A stretch of DNA of 64,000 nt from Fen-1258 sp964449775. Lineage in GTDB: Bacteria > Bacteroidota > Ignavibacteria > Ignavibacteriales > Melioribacteraceae. The stretch is taken from assembly GCA_964449775.1 (NCBI GenBank), contig CAYVBQ010000021.1:3677-67676 (forward strand), read 5' to 3'. Every line of letters begins with the position of its first letter. Position 1 is the stretch's first letter. This document shows positions 37,696 to 45,572 of this stretch, piece by piece. A model generated the notes under the pieces. It made no database searches. It was not told the DNA's origin and was given only the letters and a program-made list of their open reading frames with translations. The translations under genes were made by a program, and so were the position numbers.

Positions 37696-37918
37696 AATAA
37701 ATCCCAAAATTGTTCTTGTTAAATATAAATATAAGATATAACGGTATTAAGTATGAAAGCAATTTTGTAATTTCCGATCAAAATAATTTGTTACTTTGAA
37801 CCATCTTTGGCGGGGAAGAGTCTAAATCACTTCTTTGGTTTAAGATTCTTTATTTCGCAGAAGTGCAATTCGAAAGGACAAAGCAAGAAATTAATTATCT
37901 TAAATAAATGGTACTAAC
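37696..37918. promoter_or_regulatory. Divergent promoter region between ygfK-like and ygeY-like genes
   Basis: 223 AT-rich bases between two divergent island genes must hold both promoters and probably any shared operator. I cannot point to a specific promoter or binding motif, and no regulator gene is encoded next to it. Confidence 0.35.
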
Positions 37919-39127
37919 ATGGAAAACTCATTAAACGAAAAATTATTCGGCGCAGTTGAGGCTGAAAAAGAAAACCTATTTTCACTAATTCAAAAACTGA
38001 TTCAAATCAGAAGTTACAGCGGTGAAGAGAAAGAAATCGTTGAGTTCATTGTATCGAAGATGAAAGAATACGGATTTGATGAAGCATACCATGATGCGTT
38101 TGGAAATGCAATTGGAAGAATTGGAAATGGTCCGATCAAAATTATGTTTGATGCGCACATTGACACAGTGAAAGTAACCGAAACTGAAACTTGGACGCAC
38201 CCGCCATTCGGCGGAGAAATTGTAAACGGAAAAATGTATGGCCGCGGCGCAGTTGATGAGAAGCCGGCTATGGCTGGATTTATGATCGCCGGTAAAGTGT
38301 TGAAACAAATTTATGGAGATAATTTTCCATTCACTCTTTATGTTGTCGGTTCAGTTCTTGAAGAAGATGCCGACGGTTATCCGCTTTATCATATTATCGC
38401 CAACGAAGGAATCAAACCGGATTACGTTGTGCTGGGCGAACCTACCGATCTAAAAGTTTACCGCGGACAGCGTGGAAGAATGGAAGTGAAAATTACAGCT
38501 ACCGGCAAATCCGCTCACGGTGCGCATAACCAGAAAGGTATTAACGCTATCTATAAGATGATGCCAATTGTTGCAGAAATTGAGAAACTCGATAAAAAAT
38601 TGAAACCGAAAAATCCTCTCGGCAAAGGATCAATTACTGTCAGCAACATAACTTCCAAAGCACCTTCGATGTGTTCGGTTTCGGATTTCTGTCAGATTCA
38701 TCTTGATAGAAGAATGACAATTGGTGAAAACAAAAATTCTGTGGTAAAGGAATTGAAAGCCATCATAAAGAAATTTAAGAGTGATGCAAAAGTTTCCATT
38801 CCAAATGTTGAAGGTGTTAGCTGGAAGGGAACAAACTTTTCTCAAGAAGCATATTTCCCTACGTGGGTTTATGACGAAAAGCATCCGTTAGTTGATGCGG
38901 CGATGAAAACTTCCAAAGCGGCTATGGGAAAAGCGAAGAGCGGTGTCTGGAGTTTTTCCACTAACGGTGTTGCAACAGCGGGACATTTCGGAATTCCGAC
39001 AATTGGTTTTGCGCCGGGTAAAGAGGAACTTGCTCATTCTTCAAAAGAAGAACTTGTGCTTAACGATCTTTTGAAAGCGACAAAGTTTTATTCACTGTTC
39101 CCGTTTATGATTACAGGAAAGCAATAG
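37919..39127 (+). CDS. ygeY: YgeY family M20 metallo-hydrolase
   Basis: 402 residues of the M20/ArgE/DapE fold. Metal-site motifs are MFDAHIDTVK (about residue 78), GRGAVDEKPAMAGF (about 108) and VLEEDADGYPL (about 145). GEPTDLKVYRGQRGRMEVK opens the dimerisation domain, and the C-terminal zinc ligand would be in GKEELAHSSKEE. This matches the YgeY selenium-metabolism-linked hydrolase family, which occurs with ygfK, ygeW and ygeX. It would hydrolyse a carbamoyl- or acyl-amino acid. It is well conserved and intact. Confidence 0.93.
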   Translation: MENSLNEKLFGAVEAEKENLFSLIQKLIQIRSYSGEEKEIVEFIVSKMKEYGFDEAYHDAFGNAIGRIGNGPIKIMFDAHIDTVKVTETETWTHPPFGGEIVNGKMYGRGAVDEKPAMAGFMIAGKVLKQIYGDNFPFTLYVVGSVLEEDADGYPLYHIIANEGIKPDYVVLGEPTDLKVYRGQRGRMEVKITATGKSAHGAHNQKGINAIYKMMPIVAEIEKLDKKLKPKNPLGKGSITVSNITSKAPSMCSVSDFCQIHLDRRMTIGENKNSVVKELKAIIKKFKSDAKVSIPNVEGVSWKGTNFSQEAYFPTWVYDEKHPLVDAAMKTSKAAMGKAKSGVWSFSTNGVATAGHFGIPTIGFAPGKEELAHSSKEELVLNDLLKATKFYSLFPFMITGKQ

Positions 39128-39131
39128 AGTG

Positions 39132-39190
39132 GAGAATCAAAATTTGAAGTCACAATTTGTGACTTCAAGTTGGGGCACCATGCGAAAGAG
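39132..39190 (+). pseudogene. Fossil ORF6N gene fragment containing a perfect palindrome
   Basis: Reads NLKSQFVTSSWGTMRK from 39141, matching the centre of ORF6N-domain proteins (usual pattern NLRSQ-x-x-TSSWGG-x-RK). The DNA TTGAAGTCACAA-T-TTGTGACTTCAA (39144-39168) is a perfect inverted repeat with 12-base arms. No start codon or downstream ORF6N sequence remains. An intact ORF6N gene lies 55 bases further. Confidence 0.65.
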
Positions 39191-39245
39191 GATCTTAACG
39201 TTTTCACATGTAAATAAGTCAAAAAAAATACGAAAGTGAGATCGA

Positions 39246-39740
39246 ATGACCGAGCTAATTAGAAATCGTGTAGTATCTCTTATTCGATATTTTCGAGGTC
39301 AAAAAGTTATACTTGATAGTGATATTGCTCTACTTTACGGAGTGGAGACGAAACGACTTAAAGAAGCAGTAAGAAGAAATATTGAAAGGTTTCCACTGGA
39401 CTTTATGTTTAAACTTAGCAGTGAAGAATACGCTTCTTTAAGGTCGCAAATTGCGTCCTTAAAAAGGGGGCAGCATTCGAAATACTTACCATTTGCTTTT
39501 ACTGAACAAGGTGTCTCTATGCTTTCGAGTGTTCTTAACTCTTCCAAAGCTATAAAAGTAAACATAGAAATCATGAGAGCTTTTGTAGAGCTTCGAAGGT
39601 TGATTGATGCCAATAAAGAACTTCTTGTTCGTATTGAACAAATGGAAAAGAAATATGATAAACATTTTCAAATAGTATTTGAGGCAATAAAAGAATTAAT
39701 GAGAGAAGATGAAAAACCAAAACGTAAAATTGGGTTTTGA
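39246..39740 (+). CDS. ORF6N domain protein
   Basis: 164 residues. Residues about 8-95 are the ORF6N DNA-binding domain, with FRGQKVILDSDIALLYGVET, VRRNIERFPLDFMFKLS and YLPFAFTEQGVSMLSSVLNS. A predicted coiled coil follows (LRRLIDANKELLVRIEQMEK), ending in a basic tail KPKRKIGF. ORF6N proteins are phage- or mobile-element-associated and probably DNA-binding; the target is unknown. It splits ygeY and ygeW and lies beside a fossil of another ORF6N gene, so it is most likely a passenger of the catabolic island rather than its regulator. Confidence 0.87.
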   Translation: MTELIRNRVVSLIRYFRGQKVILDSDIALLYGVETKRLKEAVRRNIERFPLDFMFKLSSEEYASLRSQIASLKRGQHSKYLPFAFTEQGVSMLSSVLNSSKAIKVNIEIMRAFVELRRLIDANKELLVRIEQMEKKYDKHFQIVFEAIKELMREDEKPKRKIGF

Positions 39741-39814
39741 AGCTCTTTACTCTTGAAAGTAACAAAATTTTATTCGCTTTTCCCGTTCAAGTTGGTTGAA
39801 AATATTTAAAAGAA

Positions 39815-39900
39815 ATAGCACACGGATGACACAGATTTTACAGATTCCCGCTGATTGAATCCGTGAAAACCAACGTCATCTGTGTTATCTGCGTTCTATT
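39815..39900. repeat. ACACGGATGACACAGATTT-type intergenic repeat
   Basis: CACACGGATGACACAGATTT with TACAGATT, then AATCCGTGAAAACCAACG and TCATCTGTGTTATCTGCG. The outer arms GATGACACAGAT and ATCTGTGTTATC pair imperfectly. It lies directly upstream of the carbamoyltransferase ribosome binding site and could influence its mRNA. Confidence 0.6.
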
Positions 39901-39918
39901 ACATAAAAAGGAGCAAAA

Positions 39919-40929
39919 ATGGAAACAAGATTTAAAGGAAGACATTTTATAACAGAGGACAACTGGACGAAAGAAGAACTGGATATAGTTTTTGAAACAG
40001 CGTTCGACTTGAAGAAAAAATTCTATGCTGAAGAGCAAACTCTCTGGTTGCCGTATAAAACATTATTTATGATGTTCTTTGAACAATCAACCCGAACGAG
40101 AAACTCGATGGAAGCCGGAATGACTCAACTAGGCGGGCACGCTCACGATTTAACTCCGGATAAAATGCAGATCACGCACGGTGAAGTTGCAAAAGACACT
40201 GCAATAATTCTCAGCCGCATGGGTCACGGCATTGCATGTAGAAATTGTTTCTACGGAGTTGGTAATAAATATTTAAATGAACTCGCTCAATATTCGCACA
40301 AACCTGTTATGTCGCTTCAAGATGATGTATATCATCCGTTCCAAGGACTTGCAGATTTGATGACGATCTTTGAGCACATGGGTAGAAATACCGAAAGATT
40401 AAAAGTAACTGTCTCGTGGGCATACGCAACAACGCATTCAAAACCTCTCAGCGTTCCGCAAACACAAATTCTTCTTTTCCCTCGTTACGGAATTGACGTT
40501 ACCGTAGCTCACCCAAAAGAATTTCCGTTAAGTAAAAACATTGTAGAAAAAGCTCAAAAGAACGCAATTGAGGGCGGGGGTAGTTTATGCTTCACAAATA
40601 ATATGGATGAGGCTTTTGAAGGCGCTCACATTGTTATCCCCAAAAACTGGGGCGGCTTTGGCTATTATGATGAAGAGCATTATCTCTCTAACGAAGATGA
40701 ATGCAAAAAAGAGATGAAAAGTAATCTTGAAAAATATAAGAGTTGGATTTGCGACGATAAGAGAATTAAACTGGCAGACAAGAATGTAAAACTAATGCAC
40801 GCTCTTCCGGCGGATAGAAATAATGAAGTTACTGACGCCATTCTCGATGATCCAAATATTTCAATTGTGTTTGATGAAGCTGAGAATCGTCTTCATACGG
40901 CAAAGGCAATCATGGGATTAACAATGTGA
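39919..40929 (+). CDS. ygeW: YgeW-like carbamoyltransferase
   Basis: 336 residues of the aspartate/ornithine carbamoyltransferase family. FFEQSTRTRNSMEAG is the carbamoyl-phosphate STRTR loop (about residue 52), and VYHPFQGLADLMTIFEH carries the HPxQ motif. VSWAYATTHSKPLSVPQ closely resembles the YgeW segment in E. coli. The usual HCLP near the C-terminus is HALPAD here (about residue 293), so the Cys is replaced by Ala. It is about 60 residues shorter than E. coli YgeW. In the family's purine loci this step would transfer a carbamoyl group between an amino compound and phosphate. A strong AAAAAGGAG precedes the ATG. Confidence 0.82.
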   Translation: METRFKGRHFITEDNWTKEELDIVFETAFDLKKKFYAEEQTLWLPYKTLFMMFFEQSTRTRNSMEAGMTQLGGHAHDLTPDKMQITHGEVAKDTAIILSRMGHGIACRNCFYGVGNKYLNELAQYSHKPVMSLQDDVYHPFQGLADLMTIFEHMGRNTERLKVTVSWAYATTHSKPLSVPQTQILLFPRYGIDVTVAHPKEFPLSKNIVEKAQKNAIEGGGSLCFTNNMDEAFEGAHIVIPKNWGGFGYYDEEHYLSNEDECKKEMKSNLEKYKSWICDDKRIKLADKNVKLMHALPADRNNEVTDAILDDPNISIVFDEAENRLHTAKAIMGLTM

Positions 40930-40933
40930 GTAT

Positions 40934-41022
40934 GTCATTCTGACGAACGAAGTGAGGAAGAATCTCCTAAGATAAAGTTGTAAGAGATCCTTCGTCGTCT
41001 GCTTCGACAGGCTCAGTATGAC
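40934..41022. repeat. GTCATTCTGA-type repeat (copy 4)
   Basis: Left arm GTCATTCTGACGAACGAAGT with GAAGAATCTCC, right arm AGAGATCCTTCGTCGTCTGC ending GGCTCAGTATGAC. It occupies almost the whole gap between the carbamoyltransferase and the threonine-synthase-like gene. Confidence 0.8.
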
Positions 41023-41037
41023 TCCTCAGGATTATAA

Positions 41038-42363
41038 ATGAAAAAATATTTTTACAAATGTTTCGACTGCGGAAAGACTTTCGATAAAGATGAGGTTGAA
41101 AGTCATTTGATCTATCTTTGTCCGGCTTGCGGTTCCGTTGAAAAGAACCAGCCGTTGCGCGGAGTTCTCCTTATCGAATATGATTATGAATCAATTAAAA
41201 AAAATCATACAAAAGAAGAATTCCTAAAATTGTCACCTGGAAAATTTTGGCAGTATGGTTTTCTATGGCCTCTCAATTTTGAGCCTTGTCATTCTGAGGA
41301 ACGGAGTGACGAAGAATCTCAGATCAATAAAGAAAAAAAATCTTCCTTTGTCCCTTCTGGAATCACTCAAAATCAACTCGGTAAGATTTCCCTTCCGACA
41401 AACGGTTTGTTAGAGTATTCATTCGAAGGAAATAAATTTCTTGTTCTTGATGACACACGCAATCCAACTTTATCTTTCAAAGACCGGGCTTCAAGTCTGG
41501 TGGCAATTAAAGCAATACAACTTGGAATAAAAAAGATTGCCGCTGCATCCACCGGAAATGCAGGATCTTCACTTGCGGGTATTTGTTCGCGGCTCGGATT
41601 GAGTTCGGTTATATTCGTTCCCAGAAACATTCCAGAGGCGAAAAGAATACAAATTCAATCTTACGGTGCGGAAATTTATTTAGTTGACGGTGACTATGAT
41701 TTAGCTTTTGATACATGTCTTGAAATCTCTACAGAAAAAAAATGGTACAACAGAAACACTGCTTACAATCCGCTCACAATTGAAGGGAAAAAATCTGCCG
41801 CGTTCGATATTTTTCTATCCACAAACGGAAATATGCCCGATATTATTTTTGTCCCGACCGGTGACGGTGTAATACTCTCCGGACTTTACAAAGGTTTGTG
41901 GGAGTTGAAAGAACTTGGCTGGATTGAAAAAATACCAAAGTTAATCTGTGTTCAGGCCGAAGGAGGGAATGCTGTGGTGCGATATACATCCAATCAAAAA
42001 TTTGAATACAAGTCTGCTTCGAGCGTTGCCGATTCAATTTGTGCTGGTGCACCAAGATGTTTGTACATGGCGTACAATGCAATTGTGAAATCTGACGGCG
42101 ATGCAGTTGAAGTGAGTGACGAAGAAATATTAGATGCTCAAAAAATTGTAGCTCAAAAATTCGGTATATTATTAGAGCCATCTTCATCTTCCACATTTGC
42201 GGCTTTTAAGAAATATATTAACTCCAAAAAAATTAGCGATGAATCAGTATTGCTTCTTTTTACCGGGAATGGATTGAAGGATATGTCGGCGTTAAGAATA
42301 TGGAATAAAGAAATTGAACCGGTTAGAACTGAAGATTTGAAAAAAATGTTTCTTAAAAAGTAA
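41038..42363 (+). CDS. Threonine-synthase-like PLP enzyme with a repeat inserted in frame
   Basis: 441 residues. An N-terminal zinc ribbon, CFDCGKTF then CPACGS (about residues 9-33), precedes the fold-type-II PLP domain. The Schiff-base Lys is in PTLSFKDRASS (about 146), STGNAGSSLAGICSRLG holds the substrate/phosphate loop, and FVPTGDGVILSGL is the Gly-rich loop. In this gene neighbourhood E. coli has YgeX (diaminopropionate ammonia-lyase), so this may do an equivalent elimination, but the sequence is threonine-synthase-like and not YgeX-like. Residues about 84-110 (CHSEERSDEES and following) are encoded by a GTCATTCTGAG repeat lying between the N-terminal part and the PLP core. The protein remains open and otherwise intact. 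Confidence 0.8.
   Translation: MKKYFYKCFDCGKTFDKDEVESHLIYLCPACGSVEKNQPLRGVLLIEYDYESIKKNHTKEEFLKLSPGKFWQYGFLWPLNFEPCHSEERSDEESQINKEKKSSFVPSGITQNQLGKISLPTNGLLEYSFEGNKFLVLDDTRNPTLSFKDRASSLVAIKAIQLGIKKIAAASTGNAGSSLAGICSRLGLSSVIFVPRNIPEAKRIQIQSYGAEIYLVDGDYDLAFDTCLEISTEKKWYNRNTAYNPLTIEGKKSAAFDIFLSTNGNMPDIIFVPTGDGVILSGLYKGLWELKELGWIEKIPKLICVQAEGGNAVVRYTSNQKFEYKSASSVADSICAGAPRCLYMAYNAIVKSDGDAVEVSDEEILDAQKIVAQKFGILLEPSSSSTFAAFKKYINSKKISDESVLLLFTGNGLKDMSALRIWNKEIEPVRTEDLKKMFLKK
41288..41366 (+). repeat. GTCATTCTGAG-type repeat (copy 5) inside a coding sequence
   Basis: Left arm GTCATTCTGAGGAACGGAGT with GACGAAGAATCTC is nearly identical to the intergenic copies. A decayed right arm AATCTTCCTTTG and TTCTGGAATCAC follows. 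It is read in frame as CHSEERSDEES plus a Lys/Ser-rich linker. Its right boundary is uncertain. Confidence 0.75.
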
Positions 42364-42486
42364 TTTTTAGTTTGGCGCTGGATAGAACCGGCGAAAATAA
42401 TTCAAGGGGGTGGTCTATTTTTAGCTAAATCATGCTGACGGCAATTACCTAAAAATGCCCCGGTACTATTGAAAAATTATTCTGAT

Positions 42487-43098
42487 ATGGTTAAAAAGAA
42501 AATAAACGGGCTATTGATTGCTGCTGGCTTTTCTAAAAGGATGGGTGATTTTAAGCCCTTGATGGATTACAATAACAATCCATTCATTGTCCTTATCACT
42601 AAAAAGCTTCTTGATGTTTGCGAAAACGTAATCATTGTTACAGGCCACAAAAGTATTGAAGTCGAGAATACAATCAAGTTTGCCTTCATTGAAAATAATT
42701 TATTTCCGCGTGTTAGAATTGTAGTTAATCCTGATTATGAAAAAGGGATGTTCACTTCACTTCAAACCGGTTTGAAAGAACTTACTGATTCTAATTGGGT
42801 GTTATTCCACTTTGTAGATCAGCCCTTTCATAAAGAAAAATTTTATAAAGAATTTATTTCTCAAATAGATGAGAATTACGACTGGATTCAACCGATGTAC
42901 GATGGCAAGGAAGGTCATCCCGTAATGTTTAAGAAAACTGTCTTCGAAAAAATTATCACAAGTCCGGAGAATCACATACTGAGATTAATAAGAGATGACG
43001 GTTTGACAAAGAAAAAAAAATGGGAGTGTAGTTATTCACAAATATTAAAAGATTTTGATACAAAAGAAGATTTTGAGAAATTCAGTGAAAATCAATAA
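42487..43098 (+). CDS. mocA: MocA-like nucleotidyltransferase (molybdenum cofactor cytidylyltransferase type)
   Basis: 203 residues with the NTP-transferase signature LLIAAGFSKRMGDFKPLM near the N-terminus and FHFVDQPFHKEKF, equivalent to the metal-binding D-(Q/M)-P segment. MocA-type enzymes attach CMP to molybdopterin, making the MCD cofactor used by xanthine-dehydrogenase-family enzymes; two such enzymes are encoded in this island. The E. coli counterpart in the purine locus is ygfJ. Start is uncertain: ATG at 42487 suits the family, while a TTG at 42469 would add six residues; neither has a good ribosome binding site. Its end overlaps the next, convergent gene by 7 bases. Confidence 0.8.
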   Translation: MVKKKINGLLIAAGFSKRMGDFKPLMDYNNNPFIVLITKKLLDVCENVIIVTGHKSIEVENTIKFAFIENNLFPRVRIVVNPDYEKGMFTSLQTGLKELTDSNWVLFHFVDQPFHKEKFYKEFISQIDENYDWIQPMYDGKEGHPVMFKKTVFEKIITSPENHILRLIRDDGLTKKKKWECSYSQILKDFDTKEDFEKFSENQ

Positions 43099-43532
43099 CC
43101 GAGCTGTTTAAGTTTCTGAGCAACATATTGAGATAGAGTATATGGTTGCCTCATTTCAAAATTAACAAACGATTTTTTTTTGTAGTCAAAAACTCTTATG
43201 TGTTTTAGATTTTTATAAACAATCAGATCAACATCAACAGCATCGGAAAGTTTATTTAACATCTTCGTAGATAAGTTTGCAAGATCATAATCGAATTTAG
43301 TTATTTTATCCCAAGTCGTTTCATCCTGCACAACGTTAAATCCCAAAGACTCAAACATAGATACTAATCGTAGTCTCTCTTTATCAAGTATGAAGTTATA
43401 GTTCTCGGCCGGTCTTAACGGCATAATAAAAACAGAAGTTGGCTTTGTATCTGTAGTAGTTTCTTGTGCAAAAGAGATTGACACAAAAAGAATGAGAAAC
43501 ATTGTTGAGAAGAAAACAGATTTTGTTTTCAT
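43092..43532 (-). CDS. Secreted protein, paralogue of the gene at 43693
   Basis: 146 residues with a signal peptide (FLILFVSISFAQE). The mature protein shares a core with its neighbour: W-x-K-I, then YDLANLSTKML, LSDAVDVDLIVY. The arrangement, a secreted domain sensing or summarising a named quantity, vaguely recalls CsgG/LpoB-like periplasmic folds, but I do not recognise a family with confidence. A ribosome binding site (AAGGAGGAA, read on the minus strand) precedes the ATG at 43532. Together with 43693-44241 it forms a tandem duplicated pair. Confidence 0.7.
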   Translation of the reverse strand: MKTKSVFFSTMFLILFVSISFAQETTTDTKPTSVFIMPLRPAENYNFILDKERLRLVSMFESLGFNVVQDETTWDKITKFDYDLANLSTKMLNKLSDAVDVDLIVYKNLKHIRVFDYKKKSFVNFEMRQPYTLSQYVAQKLKQLGY

Positions 43533-43692
43533 GATTCCTCCTTAATATTAATAAAATTCTTCTTGATTCTTATTGGTTATAATGTTAGCAGTTTCAAAAA
43601 ACAAGGCAAAATTTCAGTTGATGAAAGCTCTATGACAAGAAAAAGTGCGTATCCTAATAGGAGAACCCTAAATAAAAGTTTTCTCTTTATAT

Positions 43693-44241
43693 TTAATGAG
43701 TAATCTGCCTTAACTTACGCGCCATAATTACACCAATTTCATTCAAAGAATTTGTTTTACCGAATAAGCCCCAGTTCTCGTTAAAATTAATTCTTTCATG
43801 CAAAGTAATCGTTTTATTCTTTGTGTCATATACTTTGAAGAGAATGGGTTTATAAACATTCTGATAAGTGTATAAACCGTTTGATCTTACATTAGAAAAA
43901 TTTGTTACTCTACCATAAACTATAAAATCAACATCAATTAAGGTAGATAGAGTGTCAACCATATCGTTTGATAAATTTGCCAAATTATATTCTTTCTCAA
44001 GAATCTTTGACCATATTAGATCATCTTCTATCAAATTGTAACCTTCTTGTAGAAATCCTAATTGAAACGCTTCTCTAATTAAATCCATTCTATACGGATA
44101 ATATTCCATTTCAACGAATGGCATTACGATAATTTTTAATTGTTTTTGGGAAGAGGTAGAATTTTCTTGCGAAAAGGTTAGTGAGGAGAGTGTGAGGAAA
44201 AGAATCAGCATAAACAATTTATGTTCAGCAAGGTTCTTCAT
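43693..44241 (-). CDS. Secreted protein, paralogue of the gene at 43092
   Basis: 182 residues with a signal peptide (FMLILFLTLSSLTFSQE). Shares with 43092-43532 the pattern IVMPF near the start of the mature part, W-x-K-I, YNLANLSNDMVDTLS, IDVDFIVYGRV. It is about 36 residues longer, with an extra YTYQNVYKPILFKVYD segment. Function unknown; the shared core suggests a duplicated envelope protein. A minus-strand ribosome binding site is weak (GAGGTATGT). Confidence 0.7.
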   Translation of the reverse strand: MKNLAEHKLFMLILFLTLSSLTFSQENSTSSQKQLKIIVMPFVEMEYYPYRMDLIREAFQLGFLQEGYNLIEDDLIWSKILEKEYNLANLSNDMVDTLSTLIDVDFIVYGRVTNFSNVRSNGLYTYQNVYKPILFKVYDTKNKTITLHERINFNENWGLFGKTNSLNEIGVIMARKLRQITH

Positions 44242-44304
44242 ACATACCTCATATTATGGTATTTAACTTAGAATAAATTTCAGTAAAAACAAGTACAAAA
44301 AAAT

Positions 44305-45369
44305 CTACAAAGTTTTAATTGCCAATTGTCCGCACGCGGCAGCAATATCATCGCCCTGTGTTTCTCGAATCATAACTGTGATATTATTATTACGGAGTTT
44401 ATCTGCAAAGAGATGAATCTCATCAAGAGGTGTCGGTTCAAGCTCGGCAGAAATTCCGCCGGGATTCATATGGTTAATGCTGTTAAATGGAATAATATTA
44501 ATCTTAGACGGGAGAGAACTGCAAAGAGCGGTTAGTGCTTTCACGTCTTTAACGCGGTCGTTTAGATCTTTCAACATTGTGTACTCAAAAGTGATACGTG
44601 TTTTGGTCTTCTTCGCATAATATTTCAACGCTTCCACATTTTCTTTAAGTGGATATTTTTTGTTGATCGGCATTATTTGAGTACGGATCTCTTCGAAAGC
44701 AGAGTGAAGCGAGAATGCAAGTTTAACCCGCAAGTTTTTATCAGCAAGATCCAATATTTTTGGTGCAATTCCCGCAGTTGAAACTGTAATGCGTTTTCGG
44801 CTTAATCCTTTTGTCAATTCATGCGTAAAAATTTCAATGCTCTTTAAGGTTGTTTCATAATTCAATAGCGGTTCGCCCATTCCCATGAAAACGATGTTAG
44901 TAATATTCTCTTTACCGTATTCTTTTGCAGCGAGCAGATATTGGTCAACGACTTCTCCTGCAGAAAGATTTCTCTTGTAGCCCATTAATCCAGTCGCACA
45001 GAATTTACAATCAAGTGGGCAGCCAACCTGGGTTGAGATACAGAGTGTATTTCTATTTTTCTCGGGTATAACAACAGATTCGATTTTCCGGTTATCGTAT
45101 GTAGCGAATAAATATTTTTTTGTACCGGTTGATTGCGAATCTTGTGTAGTAACTAAGTTTAGAGTTTGCAGTTCACAGTTGGCAGTAAGTTTTTGACGAA
45201 GCTCTTTAGAAAGATTCCCCATCTCTGAAAAATCTGTAGAGAGATGGTTATACATCCAATTGAAAACTTGTTGCGCACGGAATTTAGGCTCCTCAATCGA
45301 AACAAAATAATCTTGAAGTTCGGGTAGAGTTAAGCCCTTTAACTGTATCTTTTTTTCTTTTGTGTTCAT
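44305..45369 (-). CDS. rlmN: 23S rRNA (adenine2503-C2)-methyltransferase RlmN
   Basis: A radical-SAM methyltransferase that methylates A2503 in 23S rRNA and A37 in some tRNAs. The 354-residue length is normal. The cluster motif CPLDCKFCATG (about residue 115) is intact, with the preceding CISTQVG typical of the family. FMGMGEPLLNY is the GGE-like SAM-binding motif, and LAFSLHSAFEEIR is also present. The C-terminal catalytic Cys lies in AACGQLA near residue 348. The gene is alone between oppositely oriented neighbours. Confidence 0.96.
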   Translation of the reverse strand: MNTKEKKIQLKGLTLPELQDYFVSIEEPKFRAQQVFNWMYNHLSTDFSEMGNLSKELRQKLTANCELQTLNLVTTQDSQSTGTKKYLFATYDNRKIESVVIPEKNRNTLCISTQVGCPLDCKFCATGLMGYKRNLSAGEVVDQYLLAAKEYGKENITNIVFMGMGEPLLNYETTLKSIEIFTHELTKGLSRKRITVSTAGIAPKILDLADKNLRVKLAFSLHSAFEEIRTQIMPINKKYPLKENVEALKYYAKKTKTRITFEYTMLKDLNDRVKDVKALTALCSSLPSKINIIPFNSINHMNPGGISAELEPTPLDEIHLFADKLRNNNITVMIRETQGDDIAAACGQLAIKTL

Positions 45370-45572
45370 CCGTTACAAATATAGGCATGAAGTTACAAAG
45401 AGACAAAGTGACTGATTGAATGGGCAAAGAATATCTCAAATATTATGAACCTTTTCGCCTAGCTACAAAAGCAGTGTGTGTCTCGTTGATTAAAGAGAAA
45501 GTTTGAAATTTGGAAAGGCATTCTTTAGTTTGCACACAAGTTGATAAAAATAAATCAGATTTTGGAGATCAT

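Noticed and set aside
39144..39168. Operator site for island regulation
   Set aside because: The palindrome is better explained as a coding relic of an ORF6N gene; no regulator is linked to it.
42364..42486. Possible molybdenum-cofactor riboswitch before mocA
   Set aside because: Some GC-rich short stems are present (GGCGCTGG, ACCGGCG), but I could not match the Moco-riboswitch consensus.
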